A stretch of DNA of 64,000 bases, taken from Heliocybe sulcata (taxonomy: Eukaryota > Basidiomycota > Agaricomycetes > Gloeophyllales > Gloeophyllaceae). Under the pieces are notes generated by a model. It had not been told where the DNA came from. It saw nothing but the letters and a program-made list of their open reading frames with translations, and did not search any database. The first letter of the stretch is position 1. Each line of letters starts with the position of its first letter. Below, in pieces: positions 14,123-25,198 of this stretch. Location of the stretch: assembly GCA_004369045.1 (NCBI GenBank), contig ML213504.1:1459508-1523507 (forward strand), written 5' to 3'. Both the position numbers and the translations under genes were made by a program.

Positions 14123-16315
14123 ATGGAGAATGCCTCTACGAGTGTTGCGGGTTTTGCGGAGAATTCTGCTGCGAGCCTGCCATCAATTGGAGTTCCGCCA
14201 CTCTTAACAAGCCTAAGAGGCGACTTACCCTCTGCTTCATGGGCCGAACGGCGCAGGAAATCGAGATTATCGTATGCTCTGCATTACACATGGGACCGGG
14301 TGAAGGTCCTTGGGGATGAGGACTATGGACATACGGGGTGCGTTCATGGCTTCACTACGGACAAGACTTAACTATATGATGGTTTTGTAGTTGCGTGAAT
14401 GCTCTGAGCTGGGCTCAAGGAGGGGAGACTTTGCTCAGCGGTGGAGATGATAGAACGTACGTCTGTATCGGGACTACCGTGGGGTCTGAGCTATGAACAA
14501 ACTCCTTGCGCAGGGTTAGGTTCTGGCGGATAGTTCAGGACGACTCATCTGGCTATCCCTATGTTTGCACTACGGTGATTAAGACGGGACACCGCGGGAA
14601 CATCTTCAATAACCAGATGCTCCCGCACTCCTCGAGAATGTATGTGTCCGCTGCTGCTTCTCGCGCTGTATCACAGACTAATGGCTTCCTTGTAGAGCCA
14701 CAGTTTCGGGAGACAGCCAGGTTCGAGTATTTGATATTACGGAAGCCACTGGCCATGCAACTCCCAGAGCACCTGAGACGGAGTATAACACGGGGGAAGC
14801 GTGTATTCGAGTTTTCCGGTGTCATTCCGGTGCGACCAAGAGGATAGTCACGGAGGAGAGTCCGGATACGTTCCTTACAGTATCTGAGGTATATGATGTT
14901 CACTCTACCTTGAAATGAGGGCGACAACTAATCTCTTGTCAATCAGGACGGCACGGTTAGACAGCATGACTTGCGGCACCCACACACTTGTACCTCGGAC
15001 TCGTGTCCACCGCCGCTGATCAAGCTGCCGCACGACCTTTACTCAATAGGCATCTCTCCTCTCACTCCTTATCAATTCGTCGTGGCGGGAGAATCACCGT
15101 ACGTGCGTACAACCACGTTCACAATGTGGTGCTGATTACAGATTAAACATATTGTGCGCAGGGTTACCTGTTCGATCGTAGACAAGTGGGCCGGTCGTTG
15201 CGAGAAGAGGCGGGTGTCCCAGATGATAACGAAGACCTTGCCAGATGTGTACGTCGCTTCGGCAGAAAGCCGAGGCGGAGTAATCGGAGGACGAGAAGAC
15301 AGTATATCTCGGGCGTCAGGATGGCGCAGACTAATGGTCATGAAGTTCTAATGAGTGGGTGTATGCTGTATAGTACACGTCATAAGCAGAAGCTCACTCG
15401 TGCCATCTAGCATATGGTGGAGATGCTGTATACCTATTCTCCACCTTGGACGACACTGGAGTCAAGAATATCTGGTTAGGAAAGCGTTCACGGAGCGTGA
15501 TCCTACCGTCGAATCGTAAAAGGAGCCGTTCAGACGAAAGCAGGGCGGAATTGAATGAATCATCGGACGAGGTGGAGATAGGTTCAGACTCGGACTTCTT
15601 CGATGACGCTTCTTTGGAGCCAGAAGAAACCGATCCCGATGAGTTAACACCACGACGAGGAGTCGACGCTGAGACGAACGCAGAAGAGGAGGAGGAGGAG
15701 GAGGAGGAGGAGGAGGAGGAAGATGAACGCGAGGATCCTGATCCCCACGCCGACGTCCCCATCATCCATCCACGGATTCGTTTCGCAGGTCATTGCAACG
15801 TCGAGACGATTAAAGATGGTGCGTGTCCGTAATCTGCATTACCTTTCACTGTTAAATCTCGGGATGCAGTGAATTTCCTTGGGCCCGACGATGAATTCGT
15901 TACTTCCGGGTCAGACGACGGCAATTTCTTCCTTTGGAGAAAGTCAACAGGCAAATTACACGGTATCTATGAAGGCGATGGCAGCGTCGTGAATGTGGTC
16001 GAAGCCCATCCTCACATGCCTTTGGTAGCCGTGAGTGGTATCGACACAACTGTCAAGGTCCGTTGTTTCTGGGTCCGTTAGTTGATTGACTTATCTCCTT
16101 CTCTATCACAGCTTTTTGCCCCGGCTCATGGGGAAAGCCAATGGTCGCGGATGCGAAATGCGGATAGCATTATGAGCACGAACCAGCGGTCCTCGCGGGC
16201 AAGCAGCAGCAATCTGCGTGTGAATCTAGACCAGTTGCTGCTTCATTACAACCTGGCTGTTCGAGAGAGGGGAACAGAGGGCGCTGCTGGAGAGCCGTCA
16301 TGTACCTTCCAATAA
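14123..16315 (+). CDS. DCAF-type WD40 protein (putative CUL4-DDB1 substrate receptor)
   Basis: A 582-residue WD40 protein of the DCAF5/6/8-WDTC1 group, whose members bind DDB1 and present substrates to CUL4 ubiquitin ligases. Visible blades include LGDEDYGHTGCVNALSWAQG with SGGDDRTVRFWR, VSGDSQVRVFDI, LTVSEDGTVRQHDLR, LMTYGGDAVYLFS and VTSGSDDGNFFLWRKSTGKL. The motif TGHRGNIFNNQMLPH is characteristic of this group. Between the last two blades lies an acidic Ser/Glu insert with a pure GAG-codon run (about 15687-15720). Introns are 14338-14390, 14457-14513, 14640-14695, 14889-14946, 15103-15161, 15355-15410, 15819-15869 and 16058-16111, and the exons sum to 583 codons. ATG 14123 is the first in-frame start before the first WD repeat. 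The orthologue within the DCAF group is not resolved. Confidence 0.85.
15687..15720 (+). repeat. GAG trinucleotide tract encoding poly-Glu
   Basis: About eleven GAG/GAA triplets in a row lie inside the acidic loop of the DCAF-like protein. It is a microsatellite likely to vary in length between strains. Confidence 0.8.
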
Positions 16316-17086
16316 GTATCCCAGCGCATGTATCCATTCAAGCTGCTTGTAACTGTACAAGTACATTGTACTATGTACGTATAGCATGAAGTGCCAGCGT
16401 TACCTGTAGTCTGGGACAGCGCGAGGGGCTCTGCATGCCCCCGGCAGCCAGTTGCCACACCCCCGGACTTTCCAGGTGAGACACTTCCCTTCAAGTAACC
16501 GTCATGAATCCGGGCGAGCGAAGACTTTCCTTGGTGCTCTTCCGAAGATGTACCTCATCTATGAAGAGCGTTTGATAGTTGTATAAAAGTGTTTAGTGTG
16601 GGAGGACGAGCCTCGGTGGTGTACCTTGCGTTCAAGCTTGCCTCGGGCCCATCTTTCGTTGTCCGTCGCTGCATTGTTTCCTCAGCATTGGCCGACCACC
16701 AGCAAGGACTGTACGTCTCCCTCTTCTAGCATCGGGAATCATATTGGGATTGCGGTCTCCTCCCCAAGCCTCGCATGCTCCCCTATCCAAATCGTTATGT
16801 AAGTTTTCACCGTGGTCTGCCAGCGGACAACATGCGTTGACGTTGTATGGGTCTGGTCATCATGGTGTCTCATTTGACTCTCTTTTACAAGCTCGCTCCG
16901 ACTTGTGTCTAAGCCGCTGAGTGTCGGAAGATTTGGTATTGTTGAAGGTGCCAACAAGGCGTCGCCCTATCCGGCGCTTGACCTCTTCTCTGCACACCAT
17001 CAACATCTCAAGTCCTTGTTGACTGTTGGCACCGCACGTCGACGAGGCGCTCGTGTCTATTCTCTCTTCTTCTTCTGCGACCCGCT
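16316..17086. other. Spacer with the CTK1 promoter / probable 5' UTR
   Basis: There is no supported coding region. A TATAAAA at 16582-16588 is followed by about 500 bp rich in CT and short GT/AG pairs, which would fit a long or spliced 5' leader of the kinase gene. A short non-coding transcript starting here is equally possible. Confidence 0.35.
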
Positions 17087-20000
17087 ATGCATGCATCCGG
17101 TGGCAGAGCTCGACGTGCCAACGAGGATGACGAGGTGCCGTTGGTCTCACGGCGGGACGACTCCAGCCACGAGCCGTCTTACTCTCGCTCACACCACTAC
17201 CCTCATCGCGCTGACTCCTACAGAGAGCTTGTACCTAGGAATATGAGTCCTGAAGCATCAGGTTCTCGCCGACGAGATCCCGACGACTGGCGTCGTGGCG
17301 AATCCTCTCATTCTCATGACCGGCCATATGGGTCATCGAGCGACGTGCACCGACACTCTGCTCGTGATAGCCGCGACGCCTACGAAAACGGCTCACGCAG
17401 GCCTGATAATGGCTGGGCTACACGGGATGCTCATTTTACAAACAGAAGTCGCGACTGGGATGACCGTCATGACCATCGTTATTCTCCACCACCTTATCGT
17501 GAGTCCAGCTCATGGGGTCATGAGGCGGGACGATATGACCGAAGTCCTCGACGGGATGATGGACGTGGAGGGCGTCGTGGTTGGGATGAACGTTATCAAC
17601 CAGAAAGAGAAGATTCTGGGTGGCGCAAGGATGATCGTAGAGACGACCGCAGGGATGATGTCCGAGAAGGAGGGGACGCGGGAGACCACCGGTGGCATAA
17701 GGACGCGCGCGACGAAGTCGAACGATGGCAGGAACTCAGGCGCCAATGGAGCGATTCGAAGCCCGTAGGTCCGCGCAGTAACGATGATGCTCGTTCATGG
17801 GAGCCTGCTGCATCTTGGAAGCCGGACAGTACCACCAATGAGCCACGGCAGCGGAATGCAAACCGTACTAATGCATCTGGGAAGAAGAAAAAGGGGAAGA
17901 AGAACAAGGACCGAGAATGGCGGAATGATGACGGTCCTCTCAATAAGTACGATGTTTCAGTTTTGCTATCACTACGACTGTTCATATTGTGCCCATAGCT
18001 GGCAGAAGAGGGACATGGGACCACCAGCAAAGGCGGATCGTTCACCTAAAAAACGCCGATCTAGAGGATCTCTTTCTCGTTCACCCTCCCGCTCCCCACG
18101 ACCTTTTTCTCCAGGTCGCCGGGCTTCCAGGTCCCGTTCTCGTTCGCGGTCACGATCAATCTCTCCAAGACGACAACGACGCAACTACAGTCCGACACCG
18201 CGTGGGCGTTCACCCGTTTATGACCGTGCACCTGCCAGTAAGCGACAACGCATTCGGTGGTCAAGGTCGCCAGCCTCCTCGTACCGAAGTTATGACAGCC
18301 GAGGGCGGGGTCGCAAAAGGAGTGCGTCGCCTGCTTCCACTATAACGAGAAGTCCCAGCAGCAGCCCGCCTCGCCGGCCCAAGGCCGTCCATCGCCTACC
18401 ACAAGCTACGTCCGTGGAGGAGATCGCCATCAATCTCTCGAAAACTGCGAAGAAGAAACGCAATCGTGGCGGAGCTGCTAATGGCAAGCAACCGGATGTG
18501 GGCATTCCCGTACTATCGTTTTCTCTTACGTTATTAAATTCGTAAACTGTCAGAATCGACCAACCGACGTGTCTCGTACGAAGCCAGAACCCAAGTCTCG
18601 CAAAGAAGAATCGCATGTTACTTCGCAAACAAGCAGCGTGCAAGAGGGTCACTCCAACGGCCAAGATTTCTCTTCAAGTCTGACTGTGGAAGCAGAAGCA
18701 AAATCTGGCGCTGCCTCTGGAATCCGTGTGAAGGCAGGATTCAGACCGATTGGGCAAGTGAACGCGGCGAGCTCCTCGCTCAAGCGTTTCTTTCCTGATG
18801 CCGAGGAGGAAGACAGCGAACTTCCTGCTCGAAAGGCGACAACAGCGGCTGTGGCTGCCGACAACAAGTCTTTAAATCGGGTGGACCACCGTCATGACAT
18901 CGCTTCGCCCTCTTCCAACTTCAGCTCGCTTCGCTCAGCACCTGGAGCTCCGATGGACACTGACGTTGCCAAGCGTCAAAATGATGACGGGTCTCGCGCA
19001 CCGTATCTTCCAGGTCCTCCTACTACCCCGTCTTCGGCACGTCCGTCGTCGTTGCAGGAGAATGGTCGAGGATCGCATGGCCGAAGGCCGGAAATCCAAA
19101 TGCAGAGCGGACTGGCGACTCCTGTCGCTCAATCGTCTGACAATGCACCTGATTCTGCGAGACGCGCTGATCTCTACGAGATTGTAAGTCAAGTCGGTGA
19201 AGGTACCTTCGGCAAGGTATATAAAGCTCGTAATACGGTTACTGGCGTGCATGTCGCTCTCAAGAGGATTAGGATGGAGCAGGAGCGTGACGGGTTCCCA
19301 GTTACGGCTATGCGGGAGATCAAGCTCCTTCAGTCGCTTCGCCATCAGAATGTAGTGAAGTTGTATGAGATGATGGTGTCTCATGGTATGATTGGCAATC
19401 TGCTTGACGCGACCTTGCTTACCCTCTTTAAAGGTTCCGTCTACATGGTCTTTGAGTACATGGATCACGACTTGACGGGTGTCCTCACGCAGACGCAGTT
19501 TTCCTTCACGGATGCGAACTTGAAGTCTCTCTGCCAACAGATGCTTGCAGGCCTGGCCTACCTTCACCACAAAGGTGTCATCCATCGGGACATCAAGGGG
19601 TCCAATATCCTACTGAACAACCGCGGCGAGCTGAAACTGGCAGACTTTGGTCTCGCGCGTTTCTACCAGAAACGGAGGCGCAGTGACTACACCAACAGGG
19701 TTATTACGCTATGGTACCGACCTCCAGAGCTATTGCTAGGAACTACCGTGTACGGACCTGAGGTCGATATGTGGAGCGCTGGGTAAGCCTTTTACTTGTT
19801 GTATGCCAAGATATACCTAACCTTGGTAAAGCTGCATAATGCTCGAGCTTTACACCAAGAAGCCTGTGTTCCAAGGGAACGACGACATGTCCCAGCTCGA
19901 CGCCATTTACAGGGTCTTCGGTACACCGACGCCCGAGCGCTGGCCGGGTGTGGCGGATATGCCGTGGTACGAGCTGGTGAAGCCCAAGGAGACTATCGAG

Positions 20001-20321
20001 GATCATTTCCGAGTGTTGTTCAAGAAGTGGTTGTCGCCTGCAGCGTTGGATCTGGCGGAGCAGTTGTTGACCTACGATCCGACGAGACGAGCGACGGCTG
20101 CACAGGCACTAGAGGCGCCGTACTTCACGCAGGAAGAGCCGGCTCCTGCGCTTCCAACTCGGTTCGTTCCTGCAATCCTTGTTGTCGCGGTCGGAATGAT
20201 GGATTGCATCTATTTCAGATTGTCCACGTTGGAAGGTGAGTGGCACGAGCTGGAGGCGAAGCGCGAACGGGAGCGGGTGAAGAAGCGCAGAAGGACGGAA
20301 GGCGAGGCGGTACAACAGTGA
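17087..20321 (+). CDS. CTK1: CTK1/CDK12-type cyclin-dependent kinase (RNA polymerase II CTD kinase)
   Basis: A 990-residue kinase expected to phosphorylate the RNA polymerase II C-terminal domain during elongation. The first 480 or so residues are disordered: Arg/Asp/His-rich, then RS repeats (SRSRSRSRSIS) with nuclear-type basic runs (KRQRIRW, KKKRNR). The catalytic domain starts at YEIVSQVGEGTFGKVYKA. It has ALKRIRM, the cyclin-binding helix PVTAMRE (the PITAIRE equivalent), MVFEYMDHDLTGVL, HRDIKGSN, ADFGLAR and the T-loop SDYTNRVITLWYRPPELLLG, which all fit Ctk1 better than Bur1/CDK9. Introns are 17947-17998, 18498-18553, 19386-19433, 19783-19831 and 20162-20218, and the exons sum to 991 codons. 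The intron at 19386 is 48 nt, in frame and free of stops. The gene is convergent with CSN4 at a 98-bp gap. Confidence 0.93.
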
Positions 20322-20419
20322 TATATTGTCGTCGAGCATGGATGCAATGTACAAGTAATTATTGTGATTTCCCTCGACGTCCAACCGACACGATATGCTC
20401 TACCTACAGTACATAATGT

Positions 20420-21984
20420 TCATGCAGTTACTGCACCCAGAAGACTCTTGTTGGAAAGGTGTTGGACGATGGATTCCACCTGCGGAACGTGTCAGAACAT
20501 ATACGATTGAAGGAAAGGGAGGCGGACCGACCTCTGCTGCTGTCATGCGGATCTGCATGTCCCACCGTTTCGTGAACGCCGCGCCTGTATCCTCGGTCTC
20601 CTGCTCAACGTCGCCCAGGCCTCCAGCCTTGTTCTGTGCTTCTTCGTCCTCATTACCAGTCTCAAACCAGATCAGCCTATCCACCTGATCGATGAAGCCC
20701 TTCAGCCGACCCTGCTCGATCATCTTCCGTGCCATGGTCTCCGCCGCACCAGGAGTCAAATCCAATAGAGCACCCAAGCCGCGGAATGTGATATTATTAT
20801 AAATCCTCGAGCTCGCCAGCAAGTTATGCTCCAGCACGGCGCGGTCCAATACCGTCGAGGGACCCTTCCTCTTACTGATACTTGCACCCTCGTCATCATC
20901 ATCGTCGTCGGCGATGGACGCAAGGCGGTCATTGGAGGACATATTGATCTTGGCGAGCTGGTGGGTCTTGAGGGTGCCCTCAAACTCGTGGATCTCTGCG
21001 GGGCGGAGGATGCGGTCGAGGAACATCTTGGACAGGATGTTGTAGGTGGGGAGGTCGGCAGTGCGCTCGTCACGGCAGAGGGAGGCGAGGACGCGGGATC
21101 GATTAGGACCGGCAGGGGTGAGAACAGCGCAAGTTACTGCTGCTGAACTGCGTGCAACGTGTGAGGATTGGGAGAGGGGAAGTGGAAGAGGCGGAAGCGG
21201 CCTACAGCATCTGTTTGCGTTCCTCTTCGTCAATGTCCGCGACCCAGCTGAGTTCGTTGTAACGCTGGGCTGCTTCAAGGAAGCGGCGGTTGTAGTCCAT
21301 GATCCTAGCTTGACAAAGCTTGAATGCAAGTTGTGTCTCTTTGTCTGTCGTCGTGTGTGCGAGCAGGGCCGCGCGGTTGTAGTATGAATCTGCCTGGGTG
21401 GAGTCTTCATCTTCGAGAAGGAGGCGAACGATGCGGATGTAAACGCGCAGCTTTTCTTCGTCAGATACGGATCTGGGTGATTGTTCAGTTGGGTGGCATG
21501 CGGGGTGAGGGAATAGGGACGTACCGCTGTCCGGATTCGAGAGAGATGCCCATCAGAACGCGGGCTGCGTCGCTCCATTCTTCTTCCGCTTCGAGGAGGT
21601 CGGCGAGTTGGAAGCGCAAGACATTGACCTGCACGCGGCTCGCATTAGTTCCAAGTCTGAAAGCACTCACGTCGATCACACCTGTTCCTCGTAGCTGACT
21701 AGCCTTGGCTGCACAACCGCTAGTGTATCCTCCACAACCTGCCTCCGTATCGCAGAATCCTTGATGGCTGCTGCGCCTAATGCTTTCGCAAGGTCGGCCA
21801 AGACCTGCCTGCCCACTACCGGCCCCACGCTATCGTTGTTCACGACATGGTCGACGATTGTGTGGATATCTGCCGCAAGTCTTGACTGATCTGGATGCGA
21901 TAGAGTCTCCTGCAGCAAGGAGAGATATGCAGGGGCCTTGTCCTTCTGACCCAGGGACGCGTACTGGGCGAGTGTCTGATCCAT
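20420..21984 (-). CDS. CSN4: COP9 signalosome subunit 4 (PCI-domain protein)
   Basis: CSN4 is a structural subunit of the COP9 signalosome, which removes NEDD8 from cullins. It starts at 21984 with MDQTLAQYASLGQKDKA. TPR-like helices follow (FQLADLLEAEEEWSDAARVL, YNRAALLAHTTTDKETQLAF), and a C-terminal PCI/winged-helix domain carries NNITFRGLGALLDLTPGAAE, MIEQGRLKGFIDQVDRLIWF and AFTKRWDMQIR. Five short introns are inferred. The last joins TAAE to VESIVQHLSNKSLLGAVTA, placing the stop at 20420-20422; reading through that intron instead would add a proline-rich tail not seen in the family. There is an acidic Asp run (about 20890-20915) ahead of the winged helix. The identity is firm; the last exon is less so. 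Confidence 0.9.
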
Positions 21985-22079
21985 GCCTCTACTCGCAGTA
22001 GCTCAGCGGCATTGGCCGCCACCTGCTACTCGCCAAACGGGGGGTTGGGCAATATTCCTCGGTCACGCGAATTGCTTAG

Positions 22080-22780
22080 TAAGCCAATTGTGGCGCTGAT
22101 GTGGCTAGAGCAAATGGCAAAATTCCGACGGCTCACTTCTGCCATCTGCCGGGCAAAATGGCAATTGCCAAGGGTGGCAGAAAGGTGGCAAAATAAAAGT
22201 CATGGCAAATATAACATAAAGTTAACAAGAGATATCCTAGTGGTATTTACATGTTTACTCATCAGAAATCCCGCGTTTTGCAAGCAGAGAATCAGCATCC
22301 CGTGACTGTGCACCTGCTGGAGGTCCCTGTACAGTCTGAATGTCATCGTTGAAAGAGTCTATAAGAGTGCCTTTGTTGATCCACTGCAGCCCATCCAAGT
22401 CATAGACATCCCTAGCATTAATCTGTGCACCCTCCACGTCCGGGTTCATGGTTGAGTGGTGGCTGTGCTGCTTGCGCCGCATCCATCGCTGTGAGCGGGC
22501 TTTTTCAGACGAACATGGTTTCAAGGTGTTCGACTAAGTTGGCATTTATCCCAGTGGTATCCTGTTAATTATGGTATTATATATCGTTTTTCTACGATTG
22601 TGTAATGCCGGGTATACAATAGCCATGTCGCGGGATATGAATCATATGTCAAATAGTTTTGCCACCTTTTTGCCAGCCACCAGATTTCTTTTGCCATTTG
22701 CCATGGCTATTGCCAGGGTGGCAAAAGTGGCGTGGCAATATGGCGACATATTGCCAACAACACTAGATGTGGCGTAATTA
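22080..22780. mobile_element. Possible non-autonomous DNA element with TGGCA/TGCCA-rich arms
   Basis: Two arms dense in TGGCA and TGCCA flank a core of about 450 bp. GGCAGAAAGGTGGCAAAA at 22176-22193 is matched in inverted orientation at 22657-22674 with one mismatch, and both arms contain small palindromes (TGGCAATTGCCA in the left, GGCTATTGCC in the right). AT-rich stretches border the core, which has an 89-codon open frame on the minus strand (22255-22524) of no recognised family. This looks like a MITE or a deletion derivative of a DNA transposon. I could not fix the outer ends or a target-site duplication. Confidence 0.4.
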
Positions 22781-23739
22781 GCGTGTCGAAGATGAGGATG
22801 TGCATGGAGACTTAAGTAGTGCCATGCCACGGGATCCGACCATGAACCCGTCGACACAAATTAAGCCCTTTGTAGAGTTTCTCGATGAATGTTTCGAGGT
22901 ATCTCGGTACAGTCGTTCCCATCGTGATGTAGCGGCTACTAACCAAGCCGCACAGGGCAGACGCGGCCTCAAAGCACAATCCAAATCCCTTCCCTGACGT
23001 ATAAGAACCATATGAACGTCCCCCTGCCCGTGAATTCTACCCCAACAGTCGCAGAAAGCCAATATATTGTCTCGGATGGCTTGTTCCCCAGTTTGACCAA
23101 CCTTTGTACATAAACCCTTATCCCGGTCAAGAGTTGTCCACGCAGTATCCCATCCTTGCGTTACGGAAGAAGTCCCATCCTTGTGTTACGGAAGAAGTGG
23201 CATGAGCTTGGGGCACAAGAGAAGAGTTCGACTATCCCATTTTACCGGAGCTCCTCTTCTTATCATGCTCGCATAATCGCCAAGCCACTTCACGGCTCCG
23301 TACAGACACGAAGTGCAGGACTATAATCTGTTTGCAATTGTGTACAACATCCCGGAGCACTTTTTCATTTGTGCGACGCCAACTCCGAGTGGGACCCGAC
23401 CCTGATACGCGAGCTAGTGCGGGTCAGTGCAGCCTCCATGGGTTTGCCAGATGAGATGGTAGACCGGGTCAAGTGGTGGAACTACTCTTCGTTGTTGACT
23501 CCTAGAGCGGTAAGCACGCTTCATTCGGAGCTGCAAACTGCTGTTAATATTCTTGTGAATCTCCAGACTCTGACGTTGATGAACACGAACACATGACGAA
23601 ACCCGGAAAGAGGAAGACCTAAACAAACAACAACAACCACACACCAGCACCAATCCCTTGGTGCTGCTGCGGCTGCGAGGCCCCAGGGATCGAAGGGTAT
23701 GAATGTAGTTCAGAGGGAGTCAATGGGAAATATAGGACC

Positions 23740-24200
23740 GAGACCACAAGCCACAAGAGCGACGTAGCGAAGCGCTAAAAATAGAACAAGCGGCGAAAGC
23801 GACCGGGAGCGATGGAGAACGCTACAGAAGTGACAAACGCACTGAACGCTAAAAATAGATGTAGACTCTAGCAATAGAACGAAGCGAAAAGACCTCTGGT
23901 GTCTGGTGAAACACAGACAGCAAAAGCTCTGAAAGAAACGGACAGAAAGCGAACAATGAGTGAAACAGTGAGGCGTGGGAAAATATGACGAAGCGACAGC
24001 AGCGGGTGTAGCGACAGCGCCCAATAGCTGGCAATAGCTAGGGACGACTCGGAGCATAGAGCGGCGAAGATTTCGTGAAGCGCAGGATAGTGAGCGATGC
24101 TTGCCAGCAGTTTAGCGACAAGCAGCGACTTTAGCGACGATTAGTGACGAAGAGCGGGATTAGCGACGGCGACGCAGGAAACTCAGACAGAGATGCAGGA
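23740..24200. repeat. Degenerate AGCGA/GCGAC-rich tract
   Basis: The sequence is dominated by AGCGA, GCGAC and GCGAAG words and contains two copies of CGCTAAAAATAG (near 23773 and 23848). It has the look of transposon-derived or minisatellite DNA and no coding potential. Confidence 0.4.
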
Positions 24201-24564
24201 AAGAGAGGGGAACACTGGATTGCGCAGGGAGGACGAGATACAAGCTCTGGGGGACTCTGGTAGACTCGGAAAACCTAAATTACGAGTACAGGAGGTGCTA
24301 CTCTAGTAGTCTACCTGCCTAAACCAAATATCCGAAGTCCCTGTGCTAAACAATAAGAACAATAGCTATATGCAAAACAATAAGACAGGCCAGACCAAAA
24401 CCCGAACCTCGGAACAAGCTCCAGGAGCTGCAGCGTCCATATACGGAGGCGGCCGCTGGCTGACGCAAGCGTGGGAAAGTGCGCTCGTCGCATCAAAAGC
24501 GCTGCCGATGAGCGGCCGGACGACGGACGGTGCCGGCAAGGCACGCACACTCTCAGAAATGACT

Positions 24565-25198
24565 CGAAATGACTGAGGCGACCTAGAACAAGACTGCCGG
24601 CCATTGCCAAAACGTCGCTGCGTCGCTGCACCGCACCGCTACGATGTGCCGCCGACGCCGACACCGACACCGACGCAGCGCCACTGCAGCGCTGCATATC
24701 GAGAGGCCAGCGACAGCCTGTGGAACGATTCGGAGAGGTTGTCGGGCGAGGTCGGAGCTCGGGAAAAGCCAGGAAATAACGGAAAAATCCATAGAAACTT
24801 GAATATCGCTCGTAGCGCGACGCCGCGGATACGCTCACTATCGCACAGAGCGTGGGAATCTGCGCAAATGTAGTGANNNNNNNNNNCGAAATGACTGAGG
24901 CGACCTAGAACAAGTCTGCCGGCCATTGCCGAAGCGTCGCTGCGTCGCTGCACCGCACCGCTACGATGTGCCGCTTGCGCCGACGCCGACAGCGACGTAG
25001 CGCCACTGCGGCGCTGCATATCGAGAGGCCAGCGACAGCCTGTGGAATGATTCGGAGAGGTTGTTGGGCGAGGTCGGAGCTCGGGAAAAGCCAGGAAATA
25101 ACGGAAAAATCCATAGAAACTTGAATATCGCTCGTAGCGCGACGCCGCGGATACGCTCACTATCGCACAGAGCGTGGGAATCTGCGCAAATGTAGTGA
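24565..25198. repeat. Tandem 312-bp repeat, two copies around an assembly gap
   Basis: Copy 1 is 24565-24876 and copy 2 is 24887-25198. They are the same length and by eye about 95% identical, starting CGAAATGACTGAGGCG and ending AAATGTAGTGA. Ten Ns lie exactly between them, so the real copy number and spacing are unknown; a longer collapsed array is possible. An open frame on the minus strand crosses both copies, but it is a by-product of the repeat. Confidence 0.85.
24877..24886. other. Assembly gap (10 N)
   Basis: Ten consecutive Ns at the junction of the two 312-bp repeat copies. This is a placeholder, not a measured length. Confidence 0.99.

Noticed and set aside
17972-18264. Short minus-strand frames rich in Arg/Glu opposite the RS region of CTK1
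   Set aside because: They are the antisense reading of the Ser/Arg repeats in the kinase N-terminus.
22255-22524. 89-codon minus-strand frame in the inverted-repeat element
   Set aside because: It may be a remnant of a transposon gene, but nothing identifies a family, so it is not called as a gene.
23369-23596. 75-codon plus-strand frame in the gene-poor island
   Set aside because: Protein-like in places, but short, without homology I can name, and next to composition-biased repeat DNA.
24639-25160. 173-codon minus-strand frame across the N gap
   Set aside because: It is produced by the tandem 312-bp repeat and reads through undetermined bases.
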